From Alphaproteobacteria bacterium (GTDB lineage Bacteria; Pseudomonadota; Alphaproteobacteria; Paracaedibacterales; VGCI01): a stretch of 44,317 nucleotides of DNA. A model generated the notes under the pieces. The model saw nothing but the letters and a program-made list of their open reading frames with translations. It had not been told where the DNA came from and searched no databases. Below, piece by piece: positions 1 through 8,475 of the stretch. Where the stretch lies: contig VGEY01000011.1 of the NCBI GenBank assembly GCA_016869075.1, positions 1 to 44,317 of the forward strand, written 5' to 3'. Made by a program: the position numbers and the translations under genes. The stretch's first letter is position 1. The number at the start of each line of letters is the position of its first letter.

Positions 1-231
1 TCCTGTCTTAATATTACAAAAAGTGCATGCACGGGTACAAACATCCCCTAAAATCATAATGGTTGCATGTTTTTTAGCCCAACATTCTCCAATGTTAGGA
101 CAGGCAGCTTCTTCACAAACTGTATTGAGCTTGTGAGTGCGCATTAAAGAAACGGTTTCCTGATATTGTTTTGAAACAGGCGCTTTGACGCGAATCCAAT
201 CAGGTTTTCTTTGCATGCCGAGTGTCGTCAT
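1..231 (-). CDS. lipA: Lipoyl synthase, N-terminal part (runs off the window)
   Basis: Radical-SAM enzyme that inserts two sulfurs into octanoyl groups on lipoyl domains. Only the first 77 codons are present; the rest lies left of base 1. Translating the minus strand from the ATG at 229-231 shows the LipA-specific cluster motif [12 protein letters not shown] (about residues 39-50), which binds the auxiliary iron-sulfur cluster, and then the radical-SAM motif CTRACTFC (about residues 66-73). An AGAGG ribosome-binding site sits 6 bases before the ATG, inside the end of lpdA. It follows lpdA by 10 bases on the same strand, so the two are probably co-transcribed: LpdA uses the cofactor that LipA makes. 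Confidence 0.95.
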   Translation of the reverse strand, partial: MTTLGMQRKPDWIRVKAPVSKQYQETVSLMRTHKLNTVCEEAACPNIGECWAKKHATIMILGDVCTRACTFCNIKTG

Positions 232-241
232 TTTCTACCTC

Positions 242-1621
242 TTAAAAATGGATTGCTCTGTTATAAGCATCCAGAACCGACTCGTGCATCATTTCAGATA
301 ATGTTGGGTGAGGGAAAATAGTGTGAATTAGTTCTGCTTCAGTTGTTTCTAAAGTTTTTGCGATGCCAAATCCTTGGATCAACTCCGTAACTTCAGAGCC
401 AATCATATGGGCTCCCAAAAGAGCGCCAGTTTTTGCATCAAAGAGGGTTTTAACTAATCCTTCCGTTTCTCCTAAGGCTAAAGCTTTTCCATTAGCTTTG
501 TAGGGGAAGCGTCCGATTTTAATTTCATGTCCGGCAGCCTTTGCTTGCGCTTCTGTTAAACCAATGCTTGCGATTTGAGGTAAACTATAAGTACATCCTG
601 GCACGTTATGCGTATTGAGAGGATGGACATTTGGCATTTCAGCAATTTTCTCAATACAAATAATAGCTTCATGGCTTGCCTTATGTGCGAGCCAAGGTGG
701 ACCCGCCACATCTCCGATCGCATAAACATGAGGCTCGTCAGTTTGGGACCACTCATTAGTTACAATCTGGCCGCGATTAATTTTAACTTTCGTTTTTTCA
801 AGGCCAAGATTTGCTGTATTTCCTACGATTCCAACAGCTAAAATAACGCGATCAAAAGTTTGTTGTTTGCCCTGGAGAGTTATTGTGACAGAGTTTTTGC
901 CTTTTTCTACCTTTTCAGCAGAGACTCCAAGTAAAAATTTAATCCCTTGTTTCTCAAAAGCTTTTTGAGCAAGGTTTGATATTTCTTCATCTTCTTGGGG
1001 CAGAATGCGATTTTGAAGCTCCACCACAGTTACATCTGCTCCAAGGGTACGATAAAAGCTTGCAAATTCAATGCCAATGGCCCCAGATCCAATGATTAAA
1101 AGGGATTTTGGGAGAGTCTCTGGAATCATAGCATGACGCGCAGCCCATATGAGGTGACCATCAGGCTCTAAACCTGGCAAGGAGCGCGCGCTGGCACCTG
1201 TGGCTAGAATTGTATGTGTCGCTGAAATTTCTTGAGGACCCCCTAATGAATCAACCATAATCTTTCCACTGCCTTTTAAGCGCGCATGGCCTTCAATGAC
1301 AGTTACTTTATTTTTTTTTAAAAGATGCTTAATGCCTCCTGCCAACTGCTCAGCAATCTTTCTAGAACGATTCACAACTGTTTTTAAATCAACAGTTACA
1401 GGTCCAACTTTGAGACCATAATCTGCGGCGTGAGAAATGAGAGTTTTAATTTCAGCTGTTCGCAAAAGAGCTTTTGTAGGGATACATCCCCAATTTAGGC
1501 AAACTCCACCTAAATGTTCTTTTTCTATTAAAGCAGTAGAAAATCCTAGTTGGGTTGCTCTGATAGCTGCAACATACCCCCCAGGGCCACCCCCGATGAC
1601 GACAACATCAAATTTTGTCAT
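242..1621 (-). CDS. lpdA: Dihydrolipoyl dehydrogenase (E3)
   Basis: Flavoprotein that reoxidises dihydrolipoamide with NAD+ in the pyruvate and 2-oxoglutarate dehydrogenase complexes. The 459-residue length is normal. Visible features in order are the FAD Rossmann motif GGGPGG near residue 10, the redox disulfide in CLNWGC (Cys41 and Cys46), the NAD-binding motif GSGAIG near residue 178, the second FAD motif YAIGDVAG, and the C-terminal HPTLSE motif with the catalytic His-Glu pair contributed to the dimer partner. The ATG at 1619-1621 is preceded by an AGGA sequence. It lies upstream of lipA in the same apparent operon. Other subunits of the dehydrogenase complex are not in the window. Confidence 0.97.
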   Translation of the reverse strand: MTKFDVVVIGGGPGGYVAAIRATQLGFSTALIEKEHLGGVCLNWGCIPTKALLRTAEIKTLISHAADYGLKVGPVTVDLKTVVNRSRKIAEQLAGGIKHLLKKNKVTVIEGHARLKGSGKIMVDSLGGPQEISATHTILATGASARSLPGLEPDGHLIWAARHAMIPETLPKSLLIIGSGAIGIEFASFYRTLGADVTVVELQNRILPQEDEEISNLAQKAFEKQGIKFLLGVSAEKVEKGKNSVTITLQGKQQTFDRVILAVGIVGNTANLGLEKTKVKINRGQIVTNEWSQTDEPHVYAIGDVAGPPWLAHKASHEAIICIEKIAEMPNVHPLNTHNVPGCTYSLPQIASIGLTEAQAKAAGHEIKIGRFPYKANGKALALGETEGLVKTLFDAKTGALLGAHMIGSEVTELIQGFGIAKTLETTEAELIHTIFPHPTLSEMMHESVLDAYNRAIHF

Positions 1622-1712
1622 ATGATCCTTTGTCCTTCAGTTTGTTTCATCTCTTGTTCTTGCTTAGCATATAATATAGGTTATTCCCAAGTGTCTTATT
1701 GAATGGTTAAAA

Positions 1713-2429
1713 ATGAAAAATTCTCCTATAGGTTCTCGGCTTCTTGTGGTTGATGATGATCGCCGACTTCGGGAATTGTTAGTTAAATTCTTGAGTGAAA
1801 GCGGTTTTCTGGTCTCTTCTGCAGCCAACGCAGCAGAGGCACGCGCATATTTGGCCAGCCAATCAGCAGATCTCATTATTCTCGATATTATGATGCCAGG
1901 TGAAGATGGTTTGTCGTTAGCAACAAATCTCATCCAAAAAGAACAGGGAAAGAAAGAAAATAAAATGGGGTCGATTCCCATTTTATTTTTAACAGCACGT
2001 GACCAAGTCGATGATCGTATTCATGGACTTGAGATTGGAGCTGATGATTATTTAACTAAACCCTTTGAACCTCGTGAACTCCTTGCCCGCCTTCGAGCAA
2101 TCTTACGACGCTCTTCCTCCAAAGTTAGTGCTCCTAAGGAGTTAAAATTGGGGGACTATCGATTTAATCTTGAAACAGGGCTTTTGATTAAAGGTGATGA
2201 TGTTATCTTTTTATCGTCAACCGAATTGGTTTTATTAAAAATTCTTGCTCAAAGTCCACATAAGCCTTTTTCTCGTGAAGATTTAGCTCAACGTATAGGT
2301 CACAGAGTCAGTGAGCGGACCATTGATGTCCAAATTACGCGTTTGCGGAGGAAAATTGGAGATGATTCTCGTCAACCGCGTTATTTGCAAACGGTGCGCC
2401 ACATTGGGTATGTTCTGTCCCCTGATTAA
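1713..2429 (+). CDS. OmpR/PetR-type two-component response regulator
   Basis: Cytoplasmic transcription regulator switched by phosphorylation. The receiver domain (about residues 9-130) has the acidic pocket DDD at 14-16, phospho-acceptor Asp58 in LDIMMPGEDG, switch Thr94 and conserved Lys116 in TKPFEPREL. A winged-helix DNA-binding domain follows (about 145-238), ending in the typical RTIDVQITRLRRKIG and VRHIGYVL segments. The sequence style is closest to the PetR-like regulators of alphaproteobacteria (recognition by eye). There is a short lysine-rich insertion around residues 76-85 before the fourth receiver strand. No histidine kinase gene adjoins it, so its partner must be encoded elsewhere. 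It diverges from lpdA across a 91-base gap. Confidence 0.9.
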   Translation: MKNSPIGSRLLVVDDDRRLRELLVKFLSESGFLVSSAANAAEARAYLASQSADLIILDIMMPGEDGLSLATNLIQKEQGKKENKMGSIPILFLTARDQVDDRIHGLEIGADDYLTKPFEPRELLARLRAILRRSSSKVSAPKELKLGDYRFNLETGLLIKGDDVIFLSSTELVLLKILAQSPHKPFSREDLAQRIGHRVSERTIDVQITRLRRKIGDDSRQPRYLQTVRHIGYVLSPD

Positions 2430-2555
2430 GGCGGTTTCTCAACCTTTTTACGTTGAGAAGTGTAGTAGAAGAGTTTATAGCTTTACAGGCACAAGTCTTA
2501 ATGTTGTTATTAGTGAATAGACATTAGTCCCTTAAATTTGTTCTCTCGAGGTGCC

Positions 2556-3443
2556 ATGAAACACATGTATTTGATTGCTCCTTCAGGCTCATTTCCCCAT
2601 GAGATGGTGGATTTAACCCGCCTGTATTTTGAATCCTTGGGGAGGAAAATAACAGTTCCAAAAGATATATTAGGAGAAGACCTCCTTTGTGCAAATTCGG
2701 ATGAAATGCGCTTTAAATATTTGAAAGAGGCGCTGATTTCTGAGGCAGATGAGATTATGATGATAAGGGGTGGGTATGGTTTAACGCGCCTTATGCCTAT
2801 GCTTCTTAAATTGTCAAAACCAGAAAAAAAGAAAATATTCTATGGCATAAGCGATGGAACAGCACTTCATATATTTTTAAATCAAGTGTGGGATTGGCCC
2901 TCCATTCATGGTCCTGTTGGTGCGCAGTTTGTTAAACAAAGTGTTGATCGAGATTCTATTGAACGTACAGTGCGTATATTTGATGAAGGTCTTTCAGCAT
3001 ATTTATTACCCCCTTTAATTCCTTTAAACTCAGCAGGTGCAAGCAAAGCGAGCATTTTGGGAAAAGTTGTGGGGGGCAATCTCTCCCTTATTCAAACATC
3101 TATTGGTACTCCATGGCAATTAAAGGGGGAAAATAAAATTGTTTTTTTCGAGGATGTTAATGAACGTGGATATCACATTGACCGAATACTCTCACACCTT
3201 GAACAAGCACAGCTTTTTGTTGGGGTAAGAGCTGTCTTATTCGGAGATTTTGTTAAGGGAGAGGAATCGGACGGGTCTTCGCTTGTTTGGGATGTTATCC
3301 AACGATTTGCCCACTCTATGTCCTTCCCTGTTTATAGGTTAAGAGGCTGTGGTCATGGTGTACAAAATTATCCCCTTCCATTTAATTATGAATTGGATCT
3401 TACAATCCAAGCTAAGGACGGCGCAGAAAGATCATTTCGTTGA
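2556..3443 (+). CDS. LD-carboxypeptidase (peptidase family S66, LdcA/MccF-like)
   Basis: Cytoplasmic serine peptidase that removes the terminal D-residue from L,D-linked muropeptides during wall recycling; MccF members instead cleave microcin C-like conjugates. The S66 catalytic elements are all visible: MIRGGYG, the nucleophile Ser in YGISDGTALH (about residue 99 from this start), Glu in FFEDVNE, and His in CGHGVQNYP near the C-terminus. I chose the ATG at 2556, with GAGG 6 bases upstream, over an in-frame TTG at 2538 that lacks a good ribosome-binding site. Its 3' end overlaps by about 30 bases the convergent zinc-ribbon gene. LdcA is the likelier role because no microcin genes are near. 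Confidence 0.88.
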   Translation: MKHMYLIAPSGSFPHEMVDLTRLYFESLGRKITVPKDILGEDLLCANSDEMRFKYLKEALISEADEIMMIRGGYGLTRLMPMLLKLSKPEKKKIFYGISDGTALHIFLNQVWDWPSIHGPVGAQFVKQSVDRDSIERTVRIFDEGLSAYLLPPLIPLNSAGASKASILGKVVGGNLSLIQTSIGTPWQLKGENKIVFFEDVNERGYHIDRILSHLEQAQLFVGVRAVLFGDFVKGEESDGSSLVWDVIQRFAHSMSFPVYRLRGCGHGVQNYPLPFNYELDLTIQAKDGAERSFR

Positions 3444-3711
3444 TGGCTGATTGTGTCAGAATTGGATGTTGATTAAAACGAATAAAATCACGAAAAATTT
3501 TAATGTTTTCTTCATAGTTTTCTCGGCCTGTTGATACTTCAAGGTTAAAGCTTAAATACTTGCGGCGCATAATTTGAGAAAGTTCAAGTTCAATGCAGAA
3601 GGAACCGCAATCATAGCAGGAAATGTTATAAACGCCTCCAATGATTTGTTCACCCCTTTCTTTTAAGAATTTATTACAAATTGGACAGTTTAGAAGCATT
3701 TTTCTCCCCAT
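3412..3711 (-). CDS. Small zinc-ribbon protein of unknown function
   Basis: A 99-residue protein with two Cys-x2-Cys knuckles, CPIC near residue 9 and CYDC near residue 32, with a further Cys just after, as in zinc-ribbon folds. The rest is polar with no membrane segment. I do not recognise the family. Two starts are possible: the ATG at 3711 (AAAGGAG 10-11 bases upstream) or the ATG at 3699 (GGGGAG 4-5 bases upstream), the latter giving MLLNCPICNK. It is convergent with the LD-carboxypeptidase and overlaps its end slightly. Good ribosome-binding sites and paired cysteines support a real gene. A nucleic-acid or metal-binding role is only a guess. Confidence 0.65.
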   Translation of the reverse strand: MGRKMLLNCPICNKFLKERGEQIIGGVYNISCYDCGSFCIELELSQIMRRKYLSFNLEVSTGRENYEENIKIFRDFIRFNQHPILTQSAINEMIFLRRP

Positions 3712-3764
3712 TTAATGCTTTCTCCTTTATGATTATGCAAAAGTTTGTTTTAAGGAGGGGTTAA

Positions 3765-4721
3765 TTGAAGCTTTTATTTATTACATCTAGTCGAATAGGG
3801 GATGCAGTCATTTCCACTGGGGTATTAAACCATTTGGTTAGCCTCCATCCAGGGATTGAAGTAACTGTTGCAGCAGCGCCCCTTACGTTGCCATTGTTCG
3901 AGGCTGTTCCTGGGTTGGCTCAATTAATACCCATCAACAAAAAATCTTTAAGCCGCCATTGGATTAACCTTTGGAAGGTATGCCGTACAAAGAAATGGGA
4001 TATTATTTTAGATATTAGAGGTTCACTTGTATCATATTTTTTGCCAACAAAAAAACGGTTTGTTTGGAAGTCTATGCGCACTTCAGATCATCGCGTCGAT
4101 CAATTAGGGCGATTGATTCAAAAAGTGCCGCCCCCACCCCCGCATGTTTGGCTGGGCACAAACCATCTTCAAAGAGCGCAATCTTTGATTTCTTCGTCTA
4201 TACCGGTTTTGGCCCTTGCACCTGCTGCAAATTGGATTGGTAAGCAATGGCCTGCGGACTATTTTATTGAATTGATTGAACAATTTTTGAAACACAATGC
4301 TGCCCAGATCGCTATATTTGGAGCACCCCAAGAACGTTCGATGATTCAACCAATTATAAACACGATTCCTAAGGATAAGTGTTATGATCTTGTTGGAAAT
4401 CTTTCTCTTCTTGAGATTGCAGCCTGCTTAAAGCAATGCCATGTTTTTCTGGGAAATGACTCAGGGCTGATGCATATGGCAGCCGCTGTGGGAACACCTA
4501 CTATTGGATTATTTGGGCCCTCAGATGATCGTATGTATGCTCCATACTGCCCTCCTGAAAACCCGGTCAATCATGTTATTCGTATTCCAGAATCCCTCGA
4601 GGATTTAAAAAAAATACCTGGTTTTGCCTTTAATGCTCCCCGAACATTTATGGAAAATTTAAAGCCTGACACTGTGCTGCAGGTACTTAATAAAGTTTGG
4701 AAAAAGCACGTATCTCATTAA
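3765..4721 (+). CDS. Glycosyltransferase family 9 protein (ADP-heptose:LPS heptosyltransferase-like)
   Basis: Cytoplasmic GT-B glycosyltransferase likely to add heptose or a related sugar to the lipopolysaccharide core. The N-terminal segment LLFITSSRIGDAVISTGVL is the typical GT9 opening with the conserved GD. The C-terminal donor-binding half carries WIGKQWPADYF and LGNDSGLMHMAAAVGTPTI, including the D-S-G-x-M-H-x-A signature. Length (318 residues) fits. The start is TTG at 3765, directly behind a strong AAGGAGGGG sequence at 3752-3760; no ATG fits better. It stands alone, with no other LPS genes nearby, so the exact sugar and acceptor cannot be read from context. Confidence 0.88.
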   Translation: MKLLFITSSRIGDAVISTGVLNHLVSLHPGIEVTVAAAPLTLPLFEAVPGLAQLIPINKKSLSRHWINLWKVCRTKKWDIILDIRGSLVSYFLPTKKRFVWKSMRTSDHRVDQLGRLIQKVPPPPPHVWLGTNHLQRAQSLISSSIPVLALAPAANWIGKQWPADYFIELIEQFLKHNAAQIAIFGAPQERSMIQPIINTIPKDKCYDLVGNLSLLEIAACLKQCHVFLGNDSGLMHMAAAVGTPTIGLFGPSDDRMYAPYCPPENPVNHVIRIPESLEDLKKIPGFAFNAPRTFMENLKPDTVLQVLNKVWKKHVSH

Positions 4722-4769
4722 AGCAATGTATAAAATTTTCATGTGGGTGTCTGTATTTCTAATAAATTC

Positions 4770-4799
4770 TTGATTTTTCTAAAATCACAAGGCTATAGT
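4770..4799 (+). promoter_or_regulatory. Sigma-70-type promoter of the rpsF operon
   Basis: TTGATT at 4770-4775 and TATAGT at 4794-4799 are separated by 18 bases, a good match to a vegetative promoter. Transcription would start near 4806 and give a leader of about 90 bases before rpsF. This is assigned by pattern alone. Confidence 0.6.
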
Positions 4800-4839
4800 G
4801 GGTGTCGAACTCATAAAATTAAATAAAATGAGTCCCCTT

Positions 4840-4890
4840 GCCCGCAGGATGTGGGCTGTAGCTTGAATGTCCAAGCTATCAACCGTAAGG
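4840..4890 (+). promoter_or_regulatory. Structured leader of rpsF, possible S6:S18 autoregulatory element
   Basis: Two consecutive hairpins precede rpsF. The first pairs GCCCGCA (4840-4846) with TGTGGGC (4850-4856) around a GGA loop, with one G-U pair. The second pairs TAGCTTG (4859-4865) with CAAGCTA (4872-4878) around a six-base loop, and is followed by AACCGTAAGGAGG containing the ribosome-binding site. Many bacteria carry an S6:S18-binding leader built on a bulged CCG next to a hairpin. CCG occurs here at 4842-4844 and 4883-4885, but I could not lay the published consensus onto it with certainty. Confidence 0.4.
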
Positions 4891-4897
4891 AGGAAGT

Positions 4898-5350
4898 ATG
4901 AATTTTTATGAAACTGTTTTTATTGCTCGCCAAGACTTAACAAACGCTCAAGTTGAAGCATTGGCAAATATCTTTACCCAAATTATCAAAAGCCAAGGTG
5001 GAGAAGTAAGCAAGACTGAATTTTGTGGCTTGCGCAACTTAGCTTATAAAATTAAGAAAAATAAAAAAGGGCATTATGTTCTGATGAATATTTCATCGGC
5101 GCCAGCTGCTATAGGCGAAATGGAGCGTCAGATGAAACTCAATGAAGATATTTTACGCCATTTAACAGTGCGCGTTGAAGCACTAGACCCTAATCCTTCA
5201 AAATTAATGCAACGTTCGTATAATGATGACCGTTCTCGTGGATTTGAGGAGGAGCAAGACGAAATGCTCATAGATGTCCACCCATCTACCGATAAGCCAT
5301 TTCGCCCAAGATACCAAATGGAAACTGAAGATGAAGGAGAATTAGCATGA
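4898..5350 (+). CDS. rpsF: 30S ribosomal protein S6
   Basis: Primary binding protein of the 30S platform, which binds 16S rRNA as a complex with S18. The conserved core spans about residues 1-100, beginning [14 protein letters not shown] and including [15 protein letters not shown] and the final LRHLTVRVE strand. A 50-residue acidic C-terminal extension follows, as in many alphaproteobacterial S6 proteins. The ATG at 4898 follows AAGGAGGAA at the ideal distance. The stop codon overlaps the rpsR start by 4 bases (ATGA), consistent with translational coupling and balanced S6:S18 output. Confidence 0.97.
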   Translation: MNFYETVFIARQDLTNAQVEALANIFTQIIKSQGGEVSKTEFCGLRNLAYKIKKNKKGHYVLMNISSAPAAIGEMERQMKLNEDILRHLTVRVEALDPNPSKLMQRSYNDDRSRGFEEEQDEMLIDVHPSTDKPFRPRYQMETEDEGELA

Positions 5351-5619
5351 GTCATGATTCAATGAATGATGATATGGGTGACCAAGGAGGTCCTGTTCGT
5401 CGCCAATTCTTCCGTCGTCGGAAAACGTGCCCTTTTTCAGGTGAAAACGCTCTGGCCATAGATTACAAAGATGTAAGATTGCTTGGGCGATTTGTTTCTG
5501 AACGTGGCAAAATCATTCCAAGCCGCATTAGTGCTGTATCAATGAAAAAACAACGAGAATTGACTACCGCAATCAAGCGGGCTCGTTTTTTAGCTTTGAT
5601 GCCGTATGTCACAGAATAA
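5347..5619 (+). CDS. rpsR: 30S ribosomal protein S18
   Basis: Partner of S6 on the 30S platform. The 90-residue protein has a short variable N-terminus and then the conserved basic core with [19 protein letters not shown] and the helix [21 protein letters not shown]. It starts inside the end of rpsF (ATGA overlap). The ribosome-binding site is the GAAGGAGAA just before the overlap. Nothing unusual is seen. Confidence 0.97.
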   Translation: MSHDSMNDDMGDQGGPVRRQFFRRRKTCPFSGENALAIDYKDVRLLGRFVSERGKIIPSRISAVSMKKQRELTTAIKRARFLALMPYVTE

Positions 5620-5765
5620 TCTCTAGGCATATTAAAAAAATATTCTTCTTCCTAGATAAAGGGGGAGACCTGAGGCTTCAGCCATAGTATACTCAAATTA
5701 TCTATGACGTGAAAATTTGGGGATTTTAAAATAATGAGAGTGACCGGTATCAGAATGGGAATGAT

Positions 5766-6671
5766 ATGAGCATAAATCATGTTCGCCGTCTTGACCCGGC
5801 TTTCATTTCTGTTTTTGCAGGTGCCTTAGCTGCGGGTTTTGCACTTTTCCCTGTTCATTATCATATTATATCTTTTATGGTGAATTACTTTGCGCCCCTT
5901 CCACTTTATTTCGTTGGGCTAGGATGGGGCATTTCCAAGTTGGTCCTGGCAGCAGGAGTTGCTTTTGGACTAAGCACGATTGCTTCAGGTGTAAGTTCAA
6001 GCCTTGTTTTCTCCTTAACAACTCTTGTCCCTGTCTTTCTCATCAGTTATAGAGTAAAAAAGGGGGATCCTGCAGGATATATTGTATCTTGGGTGGTTGG
6101 ATTTAGCGTTGCAACTTTTCTTGCTGTAATGCTTATTTTATCAGCTCAGTCCATCAATATCTTAGAACTTTTGCAATCATGGTTTGCTTTCTTTGCCAAA
6201 GATCAATCTCTTAAAAACATGCAGGGACAGATTATGAATATATTGCCTGGTATTTCGTCAATTTCCTGGACAATGATGTGCTTAGTGAATGCTTCTTTGG
6301 CTCAGAGATTTTTGGGAAGACTCCGTATTTCGGAGCGTGGCTACCCCTTGCCGGGAGATACGCGGTTGTATGAAAATTGGGATATTGTTTTAGCTTTTTG
6401 TATAGTACTTATGTTGACAAATTCACCATTGTTGGTTTTTATTGGAAAAAATATAGCGCTCATGAGTTGTATCCCTATATTTTTGGTAGGGCTCAAGGCT
6501 GTATATGGGTGGTTGGAACAATTTGAAAATCCTAAACTCTGGTTGATGGGGGTCGTATTCATGTCGATTTTCCTTGTATGGCCGGGCATAATTATAGTAA
6601 TATTTGGGGTTTTAGAGCCAACATTTCATCTTTACAAAAGATGGACACCTCATAATAAGACGGATGCATAA
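5766..6671 (+). CDS. DUF2232-type polytopic membrane protein
   Basis: A 301-residue hydrophobic protein with about eight predicted membrane segments. It begins MSINHVRRLDPAFISVF, with clusters such as LALFPVHYHIISFMV, KLVLAAGVAFGLSTIA and LVFSLTTLVPVFLI. A gene of this type between rpsR and rplI is a common alphaproteobacterial arrangement, and the family is usually annotated as DUF2232 (related in fold to YybS/ECF substrate-binding-like membrane proteins). The function is unknown. It sits 146 bases after rpsR and 29 bases before rplI, so it is probably co-transcribed. The start ATG has a GGGA sequence upstream; a second ATG at 5761 is in another frame. Confidence 0.82.
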   Translation: MSINHVRRLDPAFISVFAGALAAGFALFPVHYHIISFMVNYFAPLPLYFVGLGWGISKLVLAAGVAFGLSTIASGVSSSLVFSLTTLVPVFLISYRVKKGDPAGYIVSWVVGFSVATFLAVMLILSAQSINILELLQSWFAFFAKDQSLKNMQGQIMNILPGISSISWTMMCLVNASLAQRFLGRLRISERGYPLPGDTRLYENWDIVLAFCIVLMLTNSPLLVFIGKNIALMSCIPIFLVGLKAVYGWLEQFENPKLWLMGVVFMSIFLVWPGIIIVIFGVLEPTFHLYKRWTPHNKTDA

Positions 6672-6700
6672 AGGTTGGAGAAAGTTAAGGGAGATTTTAA

Positions 6701-7336
6701 ATGCAGGTTATCTTGCTGGAAAGAGTTGAAAAATTAGGACAAATGGGTCAGGTAGTTAATGTAAAAGCCGGCTATGCTCGCAATTATCTTCTGCCTAAAA
6801 AGAAAGCCCTCCGAGCTACAAAACAAAACATAAGCTTTTTTGAAAACAAGCGAGTTGAATTTGAGGCCAACAATCTTAATCGTAAATCAGAAGCCCAAGT
6901 GGTTGCAGATAAAATGGAAGGCGTGATGATTAGCTTAATTCGCCAAGCCAGTGAAATGGGGAATCTTTATGGTTCTGTTAGACCAGCGGATGTTGCTCAA
7001 TGTTTAGGAGAAGCCGGATTTAAAGTTTCTCGTAGCCAAATACAAATTGAAACACCCATTAAATTTTTAGGAATGTATCAGGTGCGTGTTCTTTTACATC
7101 CTGAAATTTCTGTTTATGTAAAAGTTAATGTTGCGCAATCAGAAGAAGAAGCCGCTGTTCAGGCAGCAGGTGGTAAGACCACAGGTGAAGAGTCTTCTGC
7201 TAGCCCAATTACAGAAGAGGCCCCTGCATATAAAAAAAATGCGTCGCCTCGTAAAAGTACTGATTCCCCTAAAAGGACAAGGGCTAAAAAGGGTGACAAT
7301 GCTAATATTGATGATGAGGCTCCTTCAGAGGAATAA
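6701..7336 (+). CDS. rplI: 50S ribosomal protein L9
   Basis: Binds 23S rRNA at the base of the L1 stalk and helps keep the reading frame. The N-terminal domain is clear: MQVILLERVEKLGQMGQVVNVKAGYARNYLLPK-type sequence over residues 1-33, then the long connecting helix and the C-terminal domain to about residue 147. About 60 extra residues follow, rich in Lys, Pro, Ser and Glu and probably disordered; such tails are frequent in alphaproteobacterial L9. The ribosome-binding site GGGAG lies 8 bases before the ATG. It is the last gene of the ribosomal operon. Confidence 0.96.
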   Translation: MQVILLERVEKLGQMGQVVNVKAGYARNYLLPKKKALRATKQNISFFENKRVEFEANNLNRKSEAQVVADKMEGVMISLIRQASEMGNLYGSVRPADVAQCLGEAGFKVSRSQIQIETPIKFLGMYQVRVLLHPEISVYVKVNVAQSEEEAAVQAAGGKTTGEESSASPITEEAPAYKKNASPRKSTDSPKRTRAKKGDNANIDDEAPSEE

Positions 7337-7431
7337 GATTTAAGGACATATTAAAAGGTTCTTTCTTCTCAAAGGTGTTCTTTGCTTAATGACTAGGTTG
7401 GGCAAAATTTTATATTAAAAAAGAAAATTTG

Positions 7432-8409
7432 ATGACCAAACCGACTGTTGTTACCCAAATAATTGAAGATAGTGAAGGAATGCGCCTTGATCGATGGCTA
7501 CGTAAACAGTATCCTCCACTCACCCAAGGTATGATCGAAAAATTATTACGCCAGGGAAAAATTCGTCTTAATGGGAAAAAGGAAAAGGCAAGTGCACGAA
7601 TTTCTGTTGGCCAAGTTGTCCAAGTTCCCGATTATTTAAGTTCTATAACCCATCATCCAACTCAATTAAAAGATAAAACAGAGGTCGTCCTTACTGCTAA
7701 CGATATCCTTCTCATTGAATCAATGACCTTATGGGAGGATGAGGATATTTTAGTTCTCAATAAGCCAGCAGGACTTGCGAGCCAAGGAGGAAGCAAGACA
7801 CTCCGTCATTTAGATGGGCTCCTTACCGCTTATGGAAAAATAAAAAAGATGAAATTTCATATTGTTCATCGATTAGATAAAGATACCAGTGGCGTTTTTG
7901 TTTTGGCCAAAAAAAGTAATGTGGCAGCCTTTTTAGGAGAAGCTTTTCGCACGAGCAGCATTAAGAAAACATATTGGGCTATTGTTATAGGTCAACCAAA
8001 ACCGGGGCAAGGCATCATTAATGCTCCTCTTTTGAAAGGAGGGAGCGGTAATCAAGAAAGGATGGCAGTCAGTAAGGATGGAAAACCATCCATCACACAT
8101 TATCGAACAGTTAAAGGCTTAAGAAAAAGAGGTATTACGCAATTCTCTTGGCTTGAGTTATCTCCTGAAACCGGGCGCACGCACCAATTACGAGTCCACA
8201 CAGCCCATATTGGACACCCCATCTTAGGGGATGGTAAATATGGGGGGTACCTGGCCACTGAATATAGTCGATCGATGCATCTTCATGCGCGATCTATCAC
8301 GCTTCCAGACTTTCAGACTGGAGCATCCTTAACATTTGCAGCCCCTCCACCGCCGCATATGGAAGAAACCTTAAACGCATTTGCAGTGGATTGGAAAAAT
8401 CAAAATTAA
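7432..8409 (+). CDS. RluC/RluD-family 23S rRNA pseudouridine synthase
   Basis: Converts specific uridines of 23S rRNA to pseudouridine. An N-terminal S4 RNA-binding domain (about residues 10-65, MRLDRWLRKQYPPLTQGMIE then GKIRLNGKK) precedes the RsuA/RluA catalytic domain. The catalytic Asp lies in VHRLDKDTSGV (about residue 148), and the later motif ETGRTHQLRVHTAHIGHPILGD is intact. The 325-residue length fits RluC. I prefer the ATG at 7432 over an adjacent upstream TTG at 7429. RluC (positions 955, 2504 and 2580 in E. coli numbering) is the likeliest identity, but RluD cannot be excluded by eye. A terminator follows. Confidence 0.88.
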   Translation: MTKPTVVTQIIEDSEGMRLDRWLRKQYPPLTQGMIEKLLRQGKIRLNGKKEKASARISVGQVVQVPDYLSSITHHPTQLKDKTEVVLTANDILLIESMTLWEDEDILVLNKPAGLASQGGSKTLRHLDGLLTAYGKIKKMKFHIVHRLDKDTSGVFVLAKKSNVAAFLGEAFRTSSIKKTYWAIVIGQPKPGQGIINAPLLKGGSGNQERMAVSKDGKPSITHYRTVKGLRKRGITQFSWLELSPETGRTHQLRVHTAHIGHPILGDGKYGGYLATEYSRSMHLHARSITLPDFQTGASLTFAAPPPPHMEETLNAFAVDWKNQN

Positions 8410-8433
8410 GTCATAGGTGAAAAAAAGGAATGA

Positions 8434-8464
8434 CCATGTAGCTTCCCTTTAGAAAGCTACATGG
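8434..8464. terminator. Bidirectional rho-independent terminator
   Basis: CCATGTAGCTT (8434-8444) and AAGCTACATGG (8454-8464) form a perfect 11-bp stem around a 9-base loop. T-rich sequence follows on the plus strand (CGTTTTC) and an A tract precedes it, giving a T tract on the minus strand. It serves both the pseudouridine synthase gene and the convergent OPT transporter gene. Confidence 0.85.
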
Positions 8465-8475
8465 CGTTTTCATAC

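Noticed and set aside
1664..1981. Minus-strand frame of 105 codons opposite the response regulator
   Set aside because: Composition is that of an antisense shadow of a real coding sequence; the plus-strand protein has all receiver motifs.
2556..3443. MccF-type microcin immunity gene
   Set aside because: The fold fits, but no microcin or transporter genes adjoin it; peptidoglycan recycling is the simpler reading.
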